Of a stretch of DNA of 64,000 bases, positions 35,239 to 45,726 are shown piece by piece (within the stretch, counting starts at the first letter, position 1; each line of letters opens with the position of its first letter). The notes beneath the pieces were generated by a model. That model did no database searches and was not told the origin of the DNA. It saw nothing but the letters and a program-made list of their open reading frames with translations. A program made the translations under genes and the position numbers. The stretch lies in NCBI GenBank assembly GCA_039105265.1, contig JAPFFF010000017.1, positions 496,001-560,000 of the forward strand, written 5' to 3'. The stretch comes from Tritrichomonas musculus (Eukaryota > Parabasalia > Tritrichomonadida > Tritrichomonadidae).

Positions 35239-36615
35239 TTAACAGTTCTGTAAAGATCTAACGTCGTATCCGCAAACTTTAAGCGAATCATTAATAATTT
35301 CTGCATCATCTTTATTATCTTTTGAACATTTTGAAATTTCTCTTGCATTTTGAGCTATTTTTTTCAGCTCATTTGAAAGCATATCTACGAGAATTTCAAG
35401 ACAAGTATCAGATGTAGATTCATAGCCATTTTTAAGCATTTTTCGAGCAACAAATCTCTTTAATGAGGATTTGCAAAATGCAGTATAAGATTGTGAAGGT
35501 AGTTCAACCTTACAGCTTATATATGGCATTGGAGCTACATTTCCACTTGCATCTGAAAAGAGAAGCTCACTTAGAGATAGCGGTTCGAAAGGAGAATCAT
35601 TTTTATTATCGCCATTGGAAAAACTTTGCCCCATTCGAGCACTAAATATTGATGGCGTCATTTGAAAAGAATTTCGTTGTTGGAGTGGCAGTGTCATTTG
35701 GTTGACAAGCGCTTCTGTTCTAGTTCTTGTCCATTCATCGATAGGTGGCATTGACGGTGGACAAGGGCCGAGTCCTTTCGTTTGAATATTCATATCGCTA
35801 TCACTAGCATTGTTTTCATTTGTATCGCTATTCCTATTAGATTGACCAATTGGATCAATTGCTTGCTTCATTATGCTATCTCTAGAAATATACATCAATG
35901 TTCTGATATCATTAATAAGTTCTGATGGAACATTAAATTCTGCAATTTCATCAGGTAGCATTTCACCTAATTCTTGCTTAATTTCTTCAGATGACGAATA
36001 TGCAAGATTTTTAAGTTTATCTTCAATTTTTCTAACTTTGTAAAATAAATGTCTATCGTTAATTGTTGATAAAAATTGATAAACCTGGTTATACGCTGAG
36101 CGAAGTTCAGAAATTTCAAGAAATAGCCAAGGTAAGCCATTTGACATATACGAATTACAAATATTGCAAAGAAGATCAATATCAAAATTAATGTTGGCAT
36201 CTTTTTCCCAATTCACACGTTGACTATCTTCTTCAAGAGACCAGCAAGCACCTTGTTTGAGAAGATTTCTAAGTCCTGATGAATATATACGTGAAATTGA
36301 TCGGCTGTTAATTATTGTAGGCGATTTTCCTTGAGATATAATATTTGAAGCCCAGAAAGATTGAATCGTTGGGGAAATAAAGTCCCTTGGGAAATCCTTA
36401 CTAGTTGTAGGTATTTCAATATCGATAGAATGAAGATGCATTGCATAATGCCTTGGCAATAAATCAATCAGATTCCAAAAAAGTTCATTATTATTTGTGG
36501 ATATTATAAAGTCAAATGAATCTTTAAATGGCAAAATTGTTGATAAATAATCAATAACTGGTTCTTTGACATTCAGTTTTTCTGCAATTTCAGAAAAGCT
36601 CATTTCATTATCCAT
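35239..36615 (-). CDS. Protein with a C-terminal BTP-type histone fold (TAF/SPT7-like)
   Basis: 458 residues from an ATG at 36615 (MDNEMSFSE; a second Met is four codons in). The N-terminal 240 residues are helical and unrecognised. A proline-containing linker (GPCPPSMPPIDEWTRTRTEA) follows. Residues about 375-455 match the bromodomain-associated (BTP) histone-fold pattern: SSLKRFVARKMLKNGYES, then CLEILVDMLSNELKKIAQNA, then DDAEIINDSLKVCGYDV. Such folds occur in TAF3, TAF8 and SPT7/SUPT7L, subunits of TFIID and SAGA, so a transcription coactivator subunit is the best guess. Assignment to a specific subunit is not possible. Confidence 0.6.
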   Translation of the reverse strand: MDNEMSFSEIAEKLNVKEPVIDYLSTILPFKDSFDFIISTNNNELFWNLIDLLPRHYAMHLHSIDIEIPTTSKDFPRDFISPTIQSFWASNIISQGKSPTIINSRSISRIYSSGLRNLLKQGACWSLEEDSQRVNWEKDANINFDIDLLCNICNSYMSNGLPWLFLEISELRSAYNQVYQFLSTINDRHLFYKVRKIEDKLKNLAYSSSEEIKQELGEMLPDEIAEFNVPSELINDIRTLMYISRDSIMKQAIDPIGQSNRNSDTNENNASDSDMNIQTKGLGPCPPSMPPIDEWTRTRTEALVNQMTLPLQQRNSFQMTPSIFSARMGQSFSNGDNKNDSPFEPLSLSELLFSDASGNVAPMPYISCKVELPSQSYTAFCKSSLKRFVARKMLKNGYESTSDTCLEILVDMLSNELKKIAQNAREISKCSKDNKDDAEIINDSLKVCGYDVRSLQNC

Positions 36616-37302
36616 TTTTTGAGATGTAAAAAAATAGGCGAATTATATGGTTAATTTTGTTCCTAATAAAAAGTTCAATTTCAAATTGAATCTTTTAAAA
36701 ATCTAAAAATATAAATATAGTTTTATACATTAAGATTTTTAATTATGATATCATCTTATATTACTTTATACAAAGCATTAATTTGATCGTATTAAAAGCA
36801 ATCTTTGATAATCATTTTCAAATTAAAACAATTCCGATATTCCAATATTTTATATAAGCGGACTTAATTGCAATAATCATTACACTTAATTTCAATGAAA
36901 ACTATTTAATACAATCGGAATATATTTAATATACATTTTAAATAATATAAAATATCATTAAGATTATCATGTCCATTCCTAGTTTCTCCAAAATCTGTAA
37001 CATGCAAAAATGGTATTATGAAATCATTGCGCATCATATTTTTTATGCGATTCATTTTTGAGAAATTGGTGATAGATTTAAATCTCACAAATTTATAAAA
37101 CTTTTCGTAAAACGAGATTTTTCAATTTGAAAATTTCAAATATTATTGCCGATAAAGAATTATTTTTTATTGAAAATTTCAATTTAATGTGATAAATAAA
37201 CTTTTTAAAATTTTGAATTATATATTGAATTTTTTTCAAAAATTTTAAATAGCTATCCACTTTTCTAAAATAACATATAATTAATATTTTGTAAATACGA
37301 AC
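36616..37302. other. 687-nt AT-rich divergent spacer
   Basis: Promoter region between the histone-fold gene (leftward) and the actin-related gene (rightward). No structured repeat, RNA gene or convincing coding frame is seen. Confidence 0.45.
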
Positions 37303-38400
37303 ATGAATAATATACCCACACTGATTTTTGATATCGGAAGCTATTCAATCAAAGTAGGACTCAATAATGAAGAAAAACCACATCAAATTATGTCAGCTTT
37401 TCCAGAAGGAAACACCAATTTCCCAATTTACCAAGAAATTAAAAACGACAGCAAAGTCGATTTTTGTATTCAAAATGGCGAAATTGTTAATAAAGAACGT
37501 TTATCTCATATAGTCGAAACAATTTTTGAGGAATATTTTCCTAACCCGGATAATTCTGAACGAGTTGTTTTTAGCAATACTCCATATTCGACAACAAAAA
37601 CGATAAACAGTTTACTCGAATTCGCATTTGAACTTTTACCTGTACACGAAGTATTAATCAAACCACCCGCTTTTTTTTCACTGACTCCATACTCTCAAGC
37701 AACAACATTATGCGTTGATATTGGTCATGATGTTACACATGTTGTCCCAGTTGAAGATGGCTATGTCATTTCACCAGGAATTTTGAAAACTGGTGCTGCT
37801 GGTTCAGCAATCGATCTTTTTGTAACTTCTTATCGTAATAAAAATACAGAATTACATAATTGGGGACAGTATTGCGATATTCGTGAATTTAAGCAACAAA
37901 ATATACAAGTAGCACCAAAATCACTTCATGCTGAAATTAGTGGATCTACAAATAATGATTCAAACTGCGGATATGTATTTGGCGAATTACTTTTTAATCC
38001 AAAATTGTTTGAAGCAGCAATTCCAGAAGGACAACAACCAAGCGAACGAATTTCATCTTTAATGGAAACAGATTCACTTCAAAAACTTATATATAATAGT
38101 ATTCAGTTGTGCGATATGCAAAACAAAGGCGCACTTTGGAACCGTATTATTTTAACTGGCGGATCCTCACAGATTAATGGATTAAAAGAAAGACTTCAAT
38201 TTGAACTTGAAAAATTATGCCCATCAGGTGCTACACCCAAAGTTACGATTGAAAAGGAACCAACATATGCTTGCTGGAATGGTGCTAAAATTTATGCACA
38301 ATATTCTGAGCCAGACAGATGGTTTACTAGAGATCAGTATAATGAAGATCCTTCTGGTTCTCACCAAAAGTTCATTCAATATGGATCTCTTCATTATTAA
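37303..38400 (+). CDS. Divergent actin-related protein
   Basis: 365 residues, about the length of actin. The actin-fold nucleotide motifs are present: phosphate-1 loop DIGSYSIKVG (10-19), phosphate-2 loop CVDIGHDVTHVVPV (about 144-157) and the adenosine motif ILTGGSSQINGLKERL (about 285-300). The segment FSNTPYSTTKTINSLLEFAF followed by a conserved PP-x-FSL corresponds to the actin region around residue 110. It is too divergent to be conventional actin. It could be a chromatin-remodeller ARP or a dynactin/Arp10-type protein, and I cannot choose. The C-terminus (QYGSLHY) differs from actin's. Stop context TAAA. Confidence 0.85.
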   Translation: MNNIPTLIFDIGSYSIKVGLNNEEKPHQIMSAFPEGNTNFPIYQEIKNDSKVDFCIQNGEIVNKERLSHIVETIFEEYFPNPDNSERVVFSNTPYSTTKTINSLLEFAFELLPVHEVLIKPPAFFSLTPYSQATTLCVDIGHDVTHVVPVEDGYVISPGILKTGAAGSAIDLFVTSYRNKNTELHNWGQYCDIREFKQQNIQVAPKSLHAEISGSTNNDSNCGYVFGELLFNPKLFEAAIPEGQQPSERISSLMETDSLQKLIYNSIQLCDMQNKGALWNRIILTGGSSQINGLKERLQFELEKLCPSGATPKVTIEKEPTYACWNGAKIYAQYSEPDRWFTRDQYNEDPSGSHQKFIQYGSLHY

Positions 38401-39004
38401 ATATGAATATTTTTTTGAATTTACTTCTCTTGTTTATATACTATTTCAAAGTAGCATGAAATTAACATACCAACTTTATTTATTAAAGAGTATTCTGAAT
38501 TAAATCTCTAAAATATTTAGTAAAAATTGTTTTGAAAAACGATTTCTGAGATAATAAATTTCAACTATATCTACTATTTAGGGGGAAATAAAAAGAATGG
38601 AACAAAAAACATATTTGACCAAATTTTCAGATTAGATTTGTTGTTAGTATATTTATATCATTACTTACCACCTAAATTTTAATTAAAAAAACTCAATTTT
38701 AAACAATATAAATGAATAAAAATATAACGATTGCTGATTAATAAATATATATTTTAATCAAATAAACTAAAAATTATAAGAGAGACATTAAATTTATTCA
38801 TACAATTAATTTAAACATATTTGTCAACAAAAAATAAAATGATATTCATAAAATTATTCATAAGCTATTCCTGCTATTTAGCTAAAAAATAATCTGAGAT
38901 GACAATATTCATCGACGAAGTTAATTAGAATCATTGCAAAATTGGATAAGAAAAAATAGGAAAGAAATTAAAAATAATTTCAGAATTTATTTAAATGTAA
39001 AAAT
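38401..39004. other. AT-rich intergenic spacer
   Basis: Convergent spacer between the actin-related gene and the ubiquitin-like gene. Very AT-rich; I see no RNA gene or repeat. Confidence 0.45.
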
Positions 39005-39238
39005 TTAGAGGCCCATTGCCTCAAGTGTAATTGTTGAACCGTCAACAATTCCTAATTCAGAAACAAGAGTTTCACCGAGAAGAAGCTTGCCATTGAAGAA
39101 AATTTTTGTGAAAGCGGGGGATGTAAAAGCTTCGCAGCAAGCTAATTCTTTCAAGTGATTGCAATCAATGTCTTCATCGCAGATTATATTTTTTGTAACT
39201 GTTTGTCCGTCTTTTTTGAATTCAACATGTACAATCAT
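39005..39238 (-). CDS. Small ubiquitin-like protein
   Basis: 77 residues from the first ATG (39238; the frame extends ten codons upstream only from a TTG). The layout is a beta-grasp: strand MIVHVEFKK, strand VTKNIICDED, helix CNHLKELACCEAF, then strands KIFFNGKLLLGETLVSELGI and STITLEAMGL. KIFFNGKLL and the L-x-DGSTI end parallel ubiquitin's RLIFAGKQL and STLHLVLRL. It ends in GL without a diglycine, so covalent conjugation as encoded is doubtful. It may be a stand-alone adaptor or need no processing. Confidence 0.65.
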   Translation of the reverse strand: MIVHVEFKKDGQTVTKNIICDEDIDCNHLKELACCEAFTSPAFTKIFFNGKLLLGETLVSELGIVDGSTITLEAMGL

Positions 39239-40249
39239 TATCTTAAAATAATGTACTTTTTCATTCAAATTTTTATTGTATCAAAAAGTTCTCAAAGATA
39301 TCCACTTTTGGTTATCATTTCAAATAAAAATAAAAAGATCAAATAAATAATTCAATATAACTTTAAAAAATACGTGTATAATGTTGCAATTAAAATTATA
39401 TTTTTATAATAAAATATTAAATATATATTAAGTAAATAATAATAAATTATGACTAACTTGTTGAGATACAACTTAATCATGCTTGGTTAAAAAATCAAAT
39501 TATAAATAACTCCTTCAGAATAATATTTCATTTTAATATCTTGAAAAATTAAATTAAAAGAATAAACACAATATTATAATATAATTAATTATACCAATTT
39601 AAAAAATATTATATTGATTATTTGAATCAAATCTGATAGTATGGCAATAATTGCTTTTGAAAATTGGATAAAATTTAACTGGAGGGGAAAACTATCTTAA
39701 GATCAATGGGTATAAAGATTTTGAAAGTTTTTTGCATCTTTATCTCAGTCTTCATCATTTTCATAACTAACTAATGATGATATACCATTATCCTCATCAG
39801 AATATATAATGATATGTATACATTCGTTAAATAATATAAAATTATCATTATTTTATATCTATATTTCTTTTCTTTGTAAATAAAGATCTAAACCAAAAAT
39901 TTTAATATTAGTTGAATTCATTATTTCATTCAAATATAGTTCACCATTTGCTTAAATTTAACTCAAAAACTACTCTGGCAATATGTTTGAAAATTGGAAT
40001 TATTTCATGAATATATGATTCCAAGATGTATATCAAAGTCCTTTCAGTTTATGCAACATAAGCCGAGTAAGTATTTTGAAAATAATGGATAAAAGTAACT
40101 GCTCAACTTGATTATACAAAAAAGATAATTTTGATTTAAGGAATGGAAAAATTTTAAATAACAATAGTTTTAAATAAAATCATAATATAATAACATAATA
40201 AAATACATTAACAAATAATTCAACAAAACTAAAAAAAAAAATTGATCAA
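39239..40249. other. 1-kb AT-rich spacer
   Basis: Very AT-rich sequence with a few ACTAAC words (for example near 39765), but without the ACACAG extension expected of trichomonad introns. No gene is seen. Confidence 0.45.
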
Positions 40250-40927
40250 TTAATCAAATAATTGAAGGACTTTTGACGATGTTTTCGATAGCGATGGTGA
40301 TTTGTGGGAATTTAAAAAAGTGCGTATAGCAAGAAGTGTATCATTTTTCAATTTTGCAAGATCAAAATCGACACTTTTTCCATCAAATGCAATATCATCT
40401 TCAAGCGAAATAATTAATTGAGCTACAAGCTTTTTGTCTTTATCATTAAGATCATTTTCCAATTGATTCCTCATTTTAATTAATTCTTGTTCTGAAAGCT
40501 CAATTGTTGAACCTGTAATTTGCATTGGTCGAGCTTGGTCTGATATATTTAACTTATCTGGTGCTTCGCCAATTAAATTCGCAAATTCTTGATATGTATG
40601 AATAAAAACACTAATCCAGTCATCTGTTTCTAAACATTGCATTTGCTTCGATTTTCTATTAATATAATCGAGAATTGTTTGAGCAGCTCTTTTCTGTATA
40701 GAAGTAGCTTTTTTCTTATTCAAAAATCTCTTGAAAAATGTAGTTAAATCATTGAGCCAGTCCTCTTTTGTTTGGTATTGATTGAGTATCAATTTATTTT
40801 TGATCTGGCTTAAATTTAATGTATTCTTATGCTTTTTATCGGGATTATTTAAGAAGTATTGATACAAAGGACGCATTTCCAATTTTATCATCATTTCTTG
40901 GCATTTTAATAATACTTGTTGATTCAT
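40250..40927 (-). CDS. Short BET-like protein: bromodomain-like plus NET domain
   Basis: 225 residues. Residues about 8-95 resemble a divergent bromodomain (MRPLYQYFLNNP; LNLSQIKNKLILNQYQTKEDWLNDL, matching the PMDLSTIKKKL...Y region). Residues about 142-207 match the NET/ET domain of BET proteins (ELSEQELIKMRNQLENDL, then SVDFDLAKLKNDTLLAIRTFL, the counterpart of IDFETLKPSTLRELERYV). The acetyl-lysine-binding asparagine of bromodomains is not obvious, so binding to acetylated histones is uncertain. BET proteins link acetylated chromatin to transcription. A single bromodomain with NET in 225 residues is unusually compact. Confidence 0.6.
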   Translation of the reverse strand: MNQQVLLKCQEMMIKLEMRPLYQYFLNNPDKKHKNTLNLSQIKNKLILNQYQTKEDWLNDLTTFFKRFLNKKKATSIQKRAAQTILDYINRKSKQMQCLETDDWISVFIHTYQEFANLIGEAPDKLNISDQARPMQITGSTIELSEQELIKMRNQLENDLNDKDKKLVAQLIISLEDDIAFDGKSVDFDLAKLKNDTLLAIRTFLNSHKSPSLSKTSSKVLQLFD

Positions 40928-41494
40928 TAATATGACATGCCATATGAAAAATTGAAAATATTAATTTTCGAAAAGAACGCCATGCTTGCCTTTAAACTTT
41001 TATTGAAGAACATCAGATATCTGTTAATTAATGTCTCACAATCCTTACCAAATCGATGAATTTGAAATTGATAATTCAAATACAATTGCAATTAATTATT
41101 TATCCGAAAAAAAAAAAAAAAAAAAAAAAAAAAACATAATTGACTCAACAAATAGCAACGCAAAATCTTTTTATTCAAATGTGAATAACAAAAAAGGCAA
41201 GAATTTTGAATAATTCTAGCGAAAACTTACCAAATCTTCTGATTTCGGTTCATCATCGAATCCTTATCAAATACTTTATGATCATCCATAAATAAAGTTG
41301 AATAAAATACTAGAATTATTCATTAACAAGTCACTCATAATTTAGAATAATCATCAAAAACGTTCTTAATCTTCTTTCAGAAGACGAGAAATATGACAAT
41401 TTATACGGATTTGAAATTGAGCACGAAATTGATTATGTCTCATTGAATTTCTCTAAAATAATTTTACATCCAAAAAGAAAAAAAATCAAAAAAA
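40928..41494. other. Spacer with decayed coding traces and an A-tract
   Basis: A 60-codon rightward frame at 41031-41213 (MSHNPYQIDEFEIDNSN) runs through a 24-A tract, so its lysine run is probably slippage. A second stretch near 41355-41465 has similar F/E/I/D-rich coding rhythm (NLYGFEIEHEIDYVSLNF), suggesting decayed copies of one unknown gene. A 12-bp inverted repeat GAATAATTCTAG/CTAGAATTATTC brackets 41208-41321. Confidence 0.4.
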
Positions 41495-41566
41495 TTCTCC
41501 TGGGAGGAATCGAACCTCCTTCTTAGGCTTATTAGACCCATGTCCTAACCAGTGTACTACAAGAGA
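41495..41566 (-). tRNA. trnI-AAU: tRNA-Ile (anticodon AAU)
   Basis: Read on the minus strand, TCTCTTG (41566-41560) pairs with CAGGAGA (41502-41496) as a full 7-bp acceptor stem with one G-U pair, and the discriminator is A at 41495. The D-arm is 41542-41557 with GG in the loop. The anticodon stem TGGGT/GCCTA encloses CTAATAA, giving anticodon AAU (complement at 41531-41533), read as isoleucine. The variable loop is 4 nt and the T-arm is GGAGG-TTCGATT-CCTCC. There is no intron. A T7 run directly follows as a Pol III terminator. The D-stem has one A-G mismatch. Confidence 0.96.
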
Positions 41567-42328
41567 TTGCATTTATTATCTTCACATTATTTTAATGCAT
41601 TTTTGTTTTATAAGAATTTATGTCAAAAATGTCAAAAATAAGTGCCAAAAGTTTATAGAAGCTGAAGGCTTCATTACTGAGCATTCATTTCACGCTAAAT
41701 TGAACTTTTTTACTTTAATTATTTAATTAACTGCGTTTATTTTTCAGATCATTTAGATATAGATTGCCTGTTGAGAAAATTGAGAAACTTTCAAACAAAA
41801 ACAAATAATTGTGTTTTGCATTCAAGTCACTGATTGAAATAATCATTCTAGTCACACATTTAAATGATCTGAAAATGCTGAAGTTGCGCACATCAGTGAT
41901 TTATTGAGCATCTGCGATGCTGGATGAATGCCATATCCAACTTGAAGATCACTTTCAACTCTGGTGAGACAAGAAATTAATTAATAAAAGAGTGTATCGA
42001 TTACAGCAAAAATTATTATGATAAAATGATCAACCACATAGGCAATGAAATGAGCATTAAAGGCCTCGTCAAATCAATCAAGTTGAATCTGGTTTTGCAC
42101 TGAATTATCAGGCGATTCCACACAGTTGTAGCTCAACGTTGAAAGATCATCTGCTCTATCGAATTGTGAAAGAAATAAAGAAAAAATCATCATCAAGATA
42201 GATTCCCATCTCTTCTTAAATTAAAAATCTATCAAATATTTAATTAATGGTGTATAAAATAAGACTGATTATATTTTGATAAAAATGAAAAAAAAATTCA
42301 GGCTTTTTTAAATAATTTCATGAACACT
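41567..42328. other. Spacer with decayed coding traces and a 15-bp inverted repeat
   Basis: TTTTCAGATCATTTA (41741-41755) and its exact inverse (41861-41875) span 135 bp, MITE-like in form. From about 41880 to 42200 the sequence is richer in G+C and protein-like (for example SGFALNYQAIPHSC, then STLKDHLLYRIVKEI) but interrupted. It is probably a decayed host gene or element fragment of unknown family. Confidence 0.4.
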
Positions 42329-44719
42329 TCATTCTTGATGAAAGTTATCAATCAAGTCAATGATCTTCTTTTTAGTTGTCATTTCTTTCGGCGTCTTCTT
42401 CTGCATGTTTTTCACGTTTATGTTTATTCCGCTCTTTTTCAGGAGCAAATCAACCATTCTCGCGTCATTCTGCATTGCAGCGATGTGCAATGCTGTGTTT
42501 CCATTGTCGCAAACAGCGTTTACATCAACATCCTTTCTCTTCAATAGACAAACGGTCGTCTCAACTGAGCCAGACTTGACGGCAAAGTAGAGCGGCGTGT
42601 TATTAAAGTAACCTCTCGCGTTAACGTCGAAACCATTCTTTATTAGGAAGCTTACAACGTCAACTTGCTTGTTTTCGCATGCAAGATGAAGGGCGGTGTA
42701 ATCGTGCTTGTCTTTGGCGTTTCTGTTGATGTCTCTTCTTCTGAGGAGGTGCGAAACGGCTTCAACGCTTCCATTTGCTGCTGCTGTTAAAAGAGCTGTA
42801 TTTCCGTAAACGTCTTCGGCGTTTATGTCCATTGAAAATGGTGGATTAAGGTATAATTCAATCAGGTCGGGATGATTGTGTCGTGCAGCAACGTGTAATA
42901 ATGTTGAATTATTATCAAATTGATTTCTTTCATCAAAATCTACAATTTTTTTCACGAGTTTTTGTGAAAATTTTGAGGTGATGTGACTAATGGTCAGTTC
43001 ACTTCCCTTTTCATTCAATTTTTCTTCCTCGAATTTTTTGGCTTTGGGTGACGATCGTGGAGACATTAAATGATACTCTGTTAAGGCGCGACTATCATTT
43101 AGACGCCGGAGAAGATGGGGATCAAATCTTTCGAGTAATTTGGACGATTCAGAACTTTTTTGTGCAATCAATTTCAAACAATCAATACTACCGCATGCTG
43201 TACCAATTTGAATTGCATCCATGTTCGACTTCTTTTCGACGCTATTTAAGTCAAGATTATACATTTTCAGCATAAGATCGAGGAATGGTGCATTATTTTG
43301 TCTAATTACTTGAAATAGGATTTCATTCAAAGGAGAATTCTTGTAACTCTCTGGACTTGTTGCGCTATTTTCTTTCAAAAAGTTCAGGAAAACTTGGGTT
43401 TGGTCAAATTCAATACAGTTCTTGAGAACTTCTAAATCGTTGGCGAAATAATTATTACAAATTGCATTTCTGTGATAAATAATTGCTGCATTTAATGTTT
43501 CTTCATATGGTTTATTTAATGGTTCACATGTTTTCATTATTTGGGAGTTTCCACCACATACAGCGTACTTGTACATATTATCATTTTCATCAATTTTAGC
43601 TTTGCACATTTGAAGATACAAGAAGCATTTTAATGATCCGAAAAATGCTGCATATTGAAGTAATGTAACATTTTTATTGATATAGGTGCATCTTTCATAG
43701 GGGCTTGGATTAATAATCATATTTGGATTCTTACATATTGATTTAAGAGTTTGGACATCATCATTACGAATTGTAACAGCTATTTCTGCCGGATTCACTC
43801 CATTTTTAGCCAAGCGTCGTTGTAATTCCCAGTTATTGGCAGAAAGCTTTTCAATGTTTATCTGGTCTGCTGGATATTTTTTGAGAGCTTCATTCAATGT
43901 AATTGAATATTGTTTTTCATTATTTATAGCATATTGTATTAGATTAAACGGTAAAGCATTTGTTGAATTTTTATCATTTATATGATTATATTTTAATTTA
44001 CTGATTTCTGAAAAATCGAGTTTGCCTGCTGACAATAATAATTCAATAATAAATGATATTTCTTGGATGAACTCTGATCCCGATGAATATTTGTTTAATA
44101 CGTAATTTACAAATACAGGACATAATTTGTTCTTTTTGCAGACAAAATCAACTACGTCTTCGATTTTATTTGGGCGGCCAATACAGTAATTAAAAAGTTG
44201 TTTTGATAATTGAATTGGATCGGCTTTTTCAGCAATTTCTGAGTTTGGCGATTTATGTTTCTTTGATTTGGAGTCATTAAATATTTCTTCGATCAATTGT
44301 GCATTATTTACAAGAAGAGACGAATCATTTGTTAATAATGTATCGGCTTTTGAATCCAAATAATCATATACAGACAGCATTGACGTTAAAACTGAAATCT
44401 GAAGTTCGTTTGCTAATGCTTGAATTAAAGGGAAATTGTCGTTGTTAATTTCGATTGGCTGCCATAAAAAGAATTGTTGAATTGTTGAGCTATAAGAGCC
44501 TTTATTGATGTCAAGACTGAGTTTATATTCGTTACTAGTAGGATTCTTTCTGACATATGCTTTGATAACATCACTATAGCAAATGGCGGCTTCTTTTAAT
44601 ATTTCATAGTCTACATCGTTAATAATGAGATGCCAGTTAGGTTTGATTTCAAGGTTATGCTCTCCAATTGAAATAAATGGAGAGAATGAAATCTTGGTGT
44701 CGATATTCCATGAAAGCAT
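42329..44719 (-). CDS. Ankyrin-repeat protein, trichomonad type
   Basis: 796 residues. The N-terminal 135 residues resemble the BTB-like leader common to trichomonad and Entamoeba ankyrin proteins (SFSPFISIG; WHLIINDVDYEILKEAAICY). The middle is a helical region with degenerate ankyrin units (LLQYAAFFGSLKCFLYLQM). The C-terminal 190 residues hold about five to six clear ankyrin repeats (TLLHVAARHNHPDLIELYL; TALLTAAANGSVEAVSHLL; TALHLACENKQVDVVSFLI; TPLYFAVKSGSVETTVCLL; TALHIAAMQNDARMVDLLL). It is a protein-interaction scaffold with unknown partners. The repeat-encoding 3' end is much richer in G+C than the 5' part. Confidence 0.88.
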   Translation of the reverse strand: MLSWNIDTKISFSPFISIGEHNLEIKPNWHLIINDVDYEILKEAAICYSDVIKAYVRKNPTSNEYKLSLDINKGSYSSTIQQFFLWQPIEINNDNFPLIQALANELQISVLTSMLSVYDYLDSKADTLLTNDSSLLVNNAQLIEEIFNDSKSKKHKSPNSEIAEKADPIQLSKQLFNYCIGRPNKIEDVVDFVCKKNKLCPVFVNYVLNKYSSGSEFIQEISFIIELLLSAGKLDFSEISKLKYNHINDKNSTNALPFNLIQYAINNEKQYSITLNEALKKYPADQINIEKLSANNWELQRRLAKNGVNPAEIAVTIRNDDVQTLKSICKNPNMIINPSPYERCTYINKNVTLLQYAAFFGSLKCFLYLQMCKAKIDENDNMYKYAVCGGNSQIMKTCEPLNKPYEETLNAAIIYHRNAICNNYFANDLEVLKNCIEFDQTQVFLNFLKENSATSPESYKNSPLNEILFQVIRQNNAPFLDLMLKMYNLDLNSVEKKSNMDAIQIGTACGSIDCLKLIAQKSSESSKLLERFDPHLLRRLNDSRALTEYHLMSPRSSPKAKKFEEEKLNEKGSELTISHITSKFSQKLVKKIVDFDERNQFDNNSTLLHVAARHNHPDLIELYLNPPFSMDINAEDVYGNTALLTAAANGSVEAVSHLLRRRDINRNAKDKHDYTALHLACENKQVDVVSFLIKNGFDVNARGYFNNTPLYFAVKSGSVETTVCLLKRKDVDVNAVCDNGNTALHIAAMQNDARMVDLLLKKSGININVKNMQKKTPKEMTTKKKIIDLIDNFHQE

Positions 44720-45199
44720 GAAATATGAAATTTCAACTTTTTAAGAATAAAAGTTGAAAAGATCATATGATATTTTTACTTGAAAAAGTTCAGTTTCGTT
44801 TATTACGCAATTCAATATGATTTTTAAAATTTTTTCATCAATTAGATTATTTCTTTTTCATTTGAGCATGCTTAAGCATATAGCATTTTGTTGTTTATTA
44901 TTTATTAATATAATTGATGAGCAATTGCTAATTATGTTTAAAATAAGATATGCAAATGTATAAATTTTTATATTTAAATAAATAAAAATATTTAATTTCA
45001 TTTTTTAAACATATATTTATTGTTTATTTTTAATGATTCATTAGAAAATAAAAGATAATAATATATTTTTTTAAAAATTGGTTCACAATTTTTCTGTTAT
45101 ACAAACTTTTTGATAGATGTATTATTTTAATCTTCACAAAAATTCAAATCAAAGATTTTGTAAAATCAGATTGGAAATCTACATTTTTATTTTGGCAGG
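44720..45199. other. AT-rich spacer
   Basis: It starts with a small hairpin (CAACTTTT/AAAAGTTG) just upstream of the ankyrin gene start; the rest is featureless AT-rich DNA. Confidence 0.4.
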
Positions 45200-45667
45200 T
45201 TAATTTGGAATAAATATTTTTAGAGTAATGACGTATATTACATTTTCCTTCTTTAAGATTCTTGTTAAAGTGATGTGATGTATCGCTTTCAACTCATCAT
45301 TTTCATAGCAAAACAAACATCCAATAGAACAATTGAAATCACATTTAAACGAAGTATCTGAAGATGGTGCTGCCTTTTCAGCCGTTATTGGAAGGAGAGA
45401 ATTGTGCAGATTTGAAAATACACTCAAGAAAGTGAATTTACCTGGATTATAAAATTAATTCGAACAAGTGAATTTATCAGATTCATTATATTGTTTTGAA
45501 AACAATTTAATAACATTAATTCCACAAAAATGATCCTGTTCATAATAATGCATGACATAAACCTTATTCAATTTGTTTTCAAAACGATTGCAGTTTGATA
45601 GTTCTTCATTCACAAATAAACTGGCTTTTATTGAAAAAGTTTTCTTATCAAAAATCTCTTTATTCAA
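45200..45667 (-). pseudogene. Possible 3' remains of the BspA-like gene
   Basis: Two leftward open pieces (45455-45667 and 45200-45427) lie downstream of the leucine-rich-repeat fragment. They contain CNRFENKLNKVYVMHYYEQD and, in the second, several cysteines (CDFNCSIGCLFCYEND). They lack a common intact frame and may be the decayed C-terminal region of the BspA-type gene next door, or an unrelated relic. Confidence 0.35.
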
Positions 45668-45726
45668 AAAGCTGTTTTATCAAATATTTGAATAGAGTTT
45701 GTTCGTAATATCACCAACAAACTTTG

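Noticed and set aside
39440-39790. ACTAAC words as possible intron branch sites
   Set aside because: They lack the ACACAG 3' splice extension and any upstream GTATGT; no interrupted gene is nearby.
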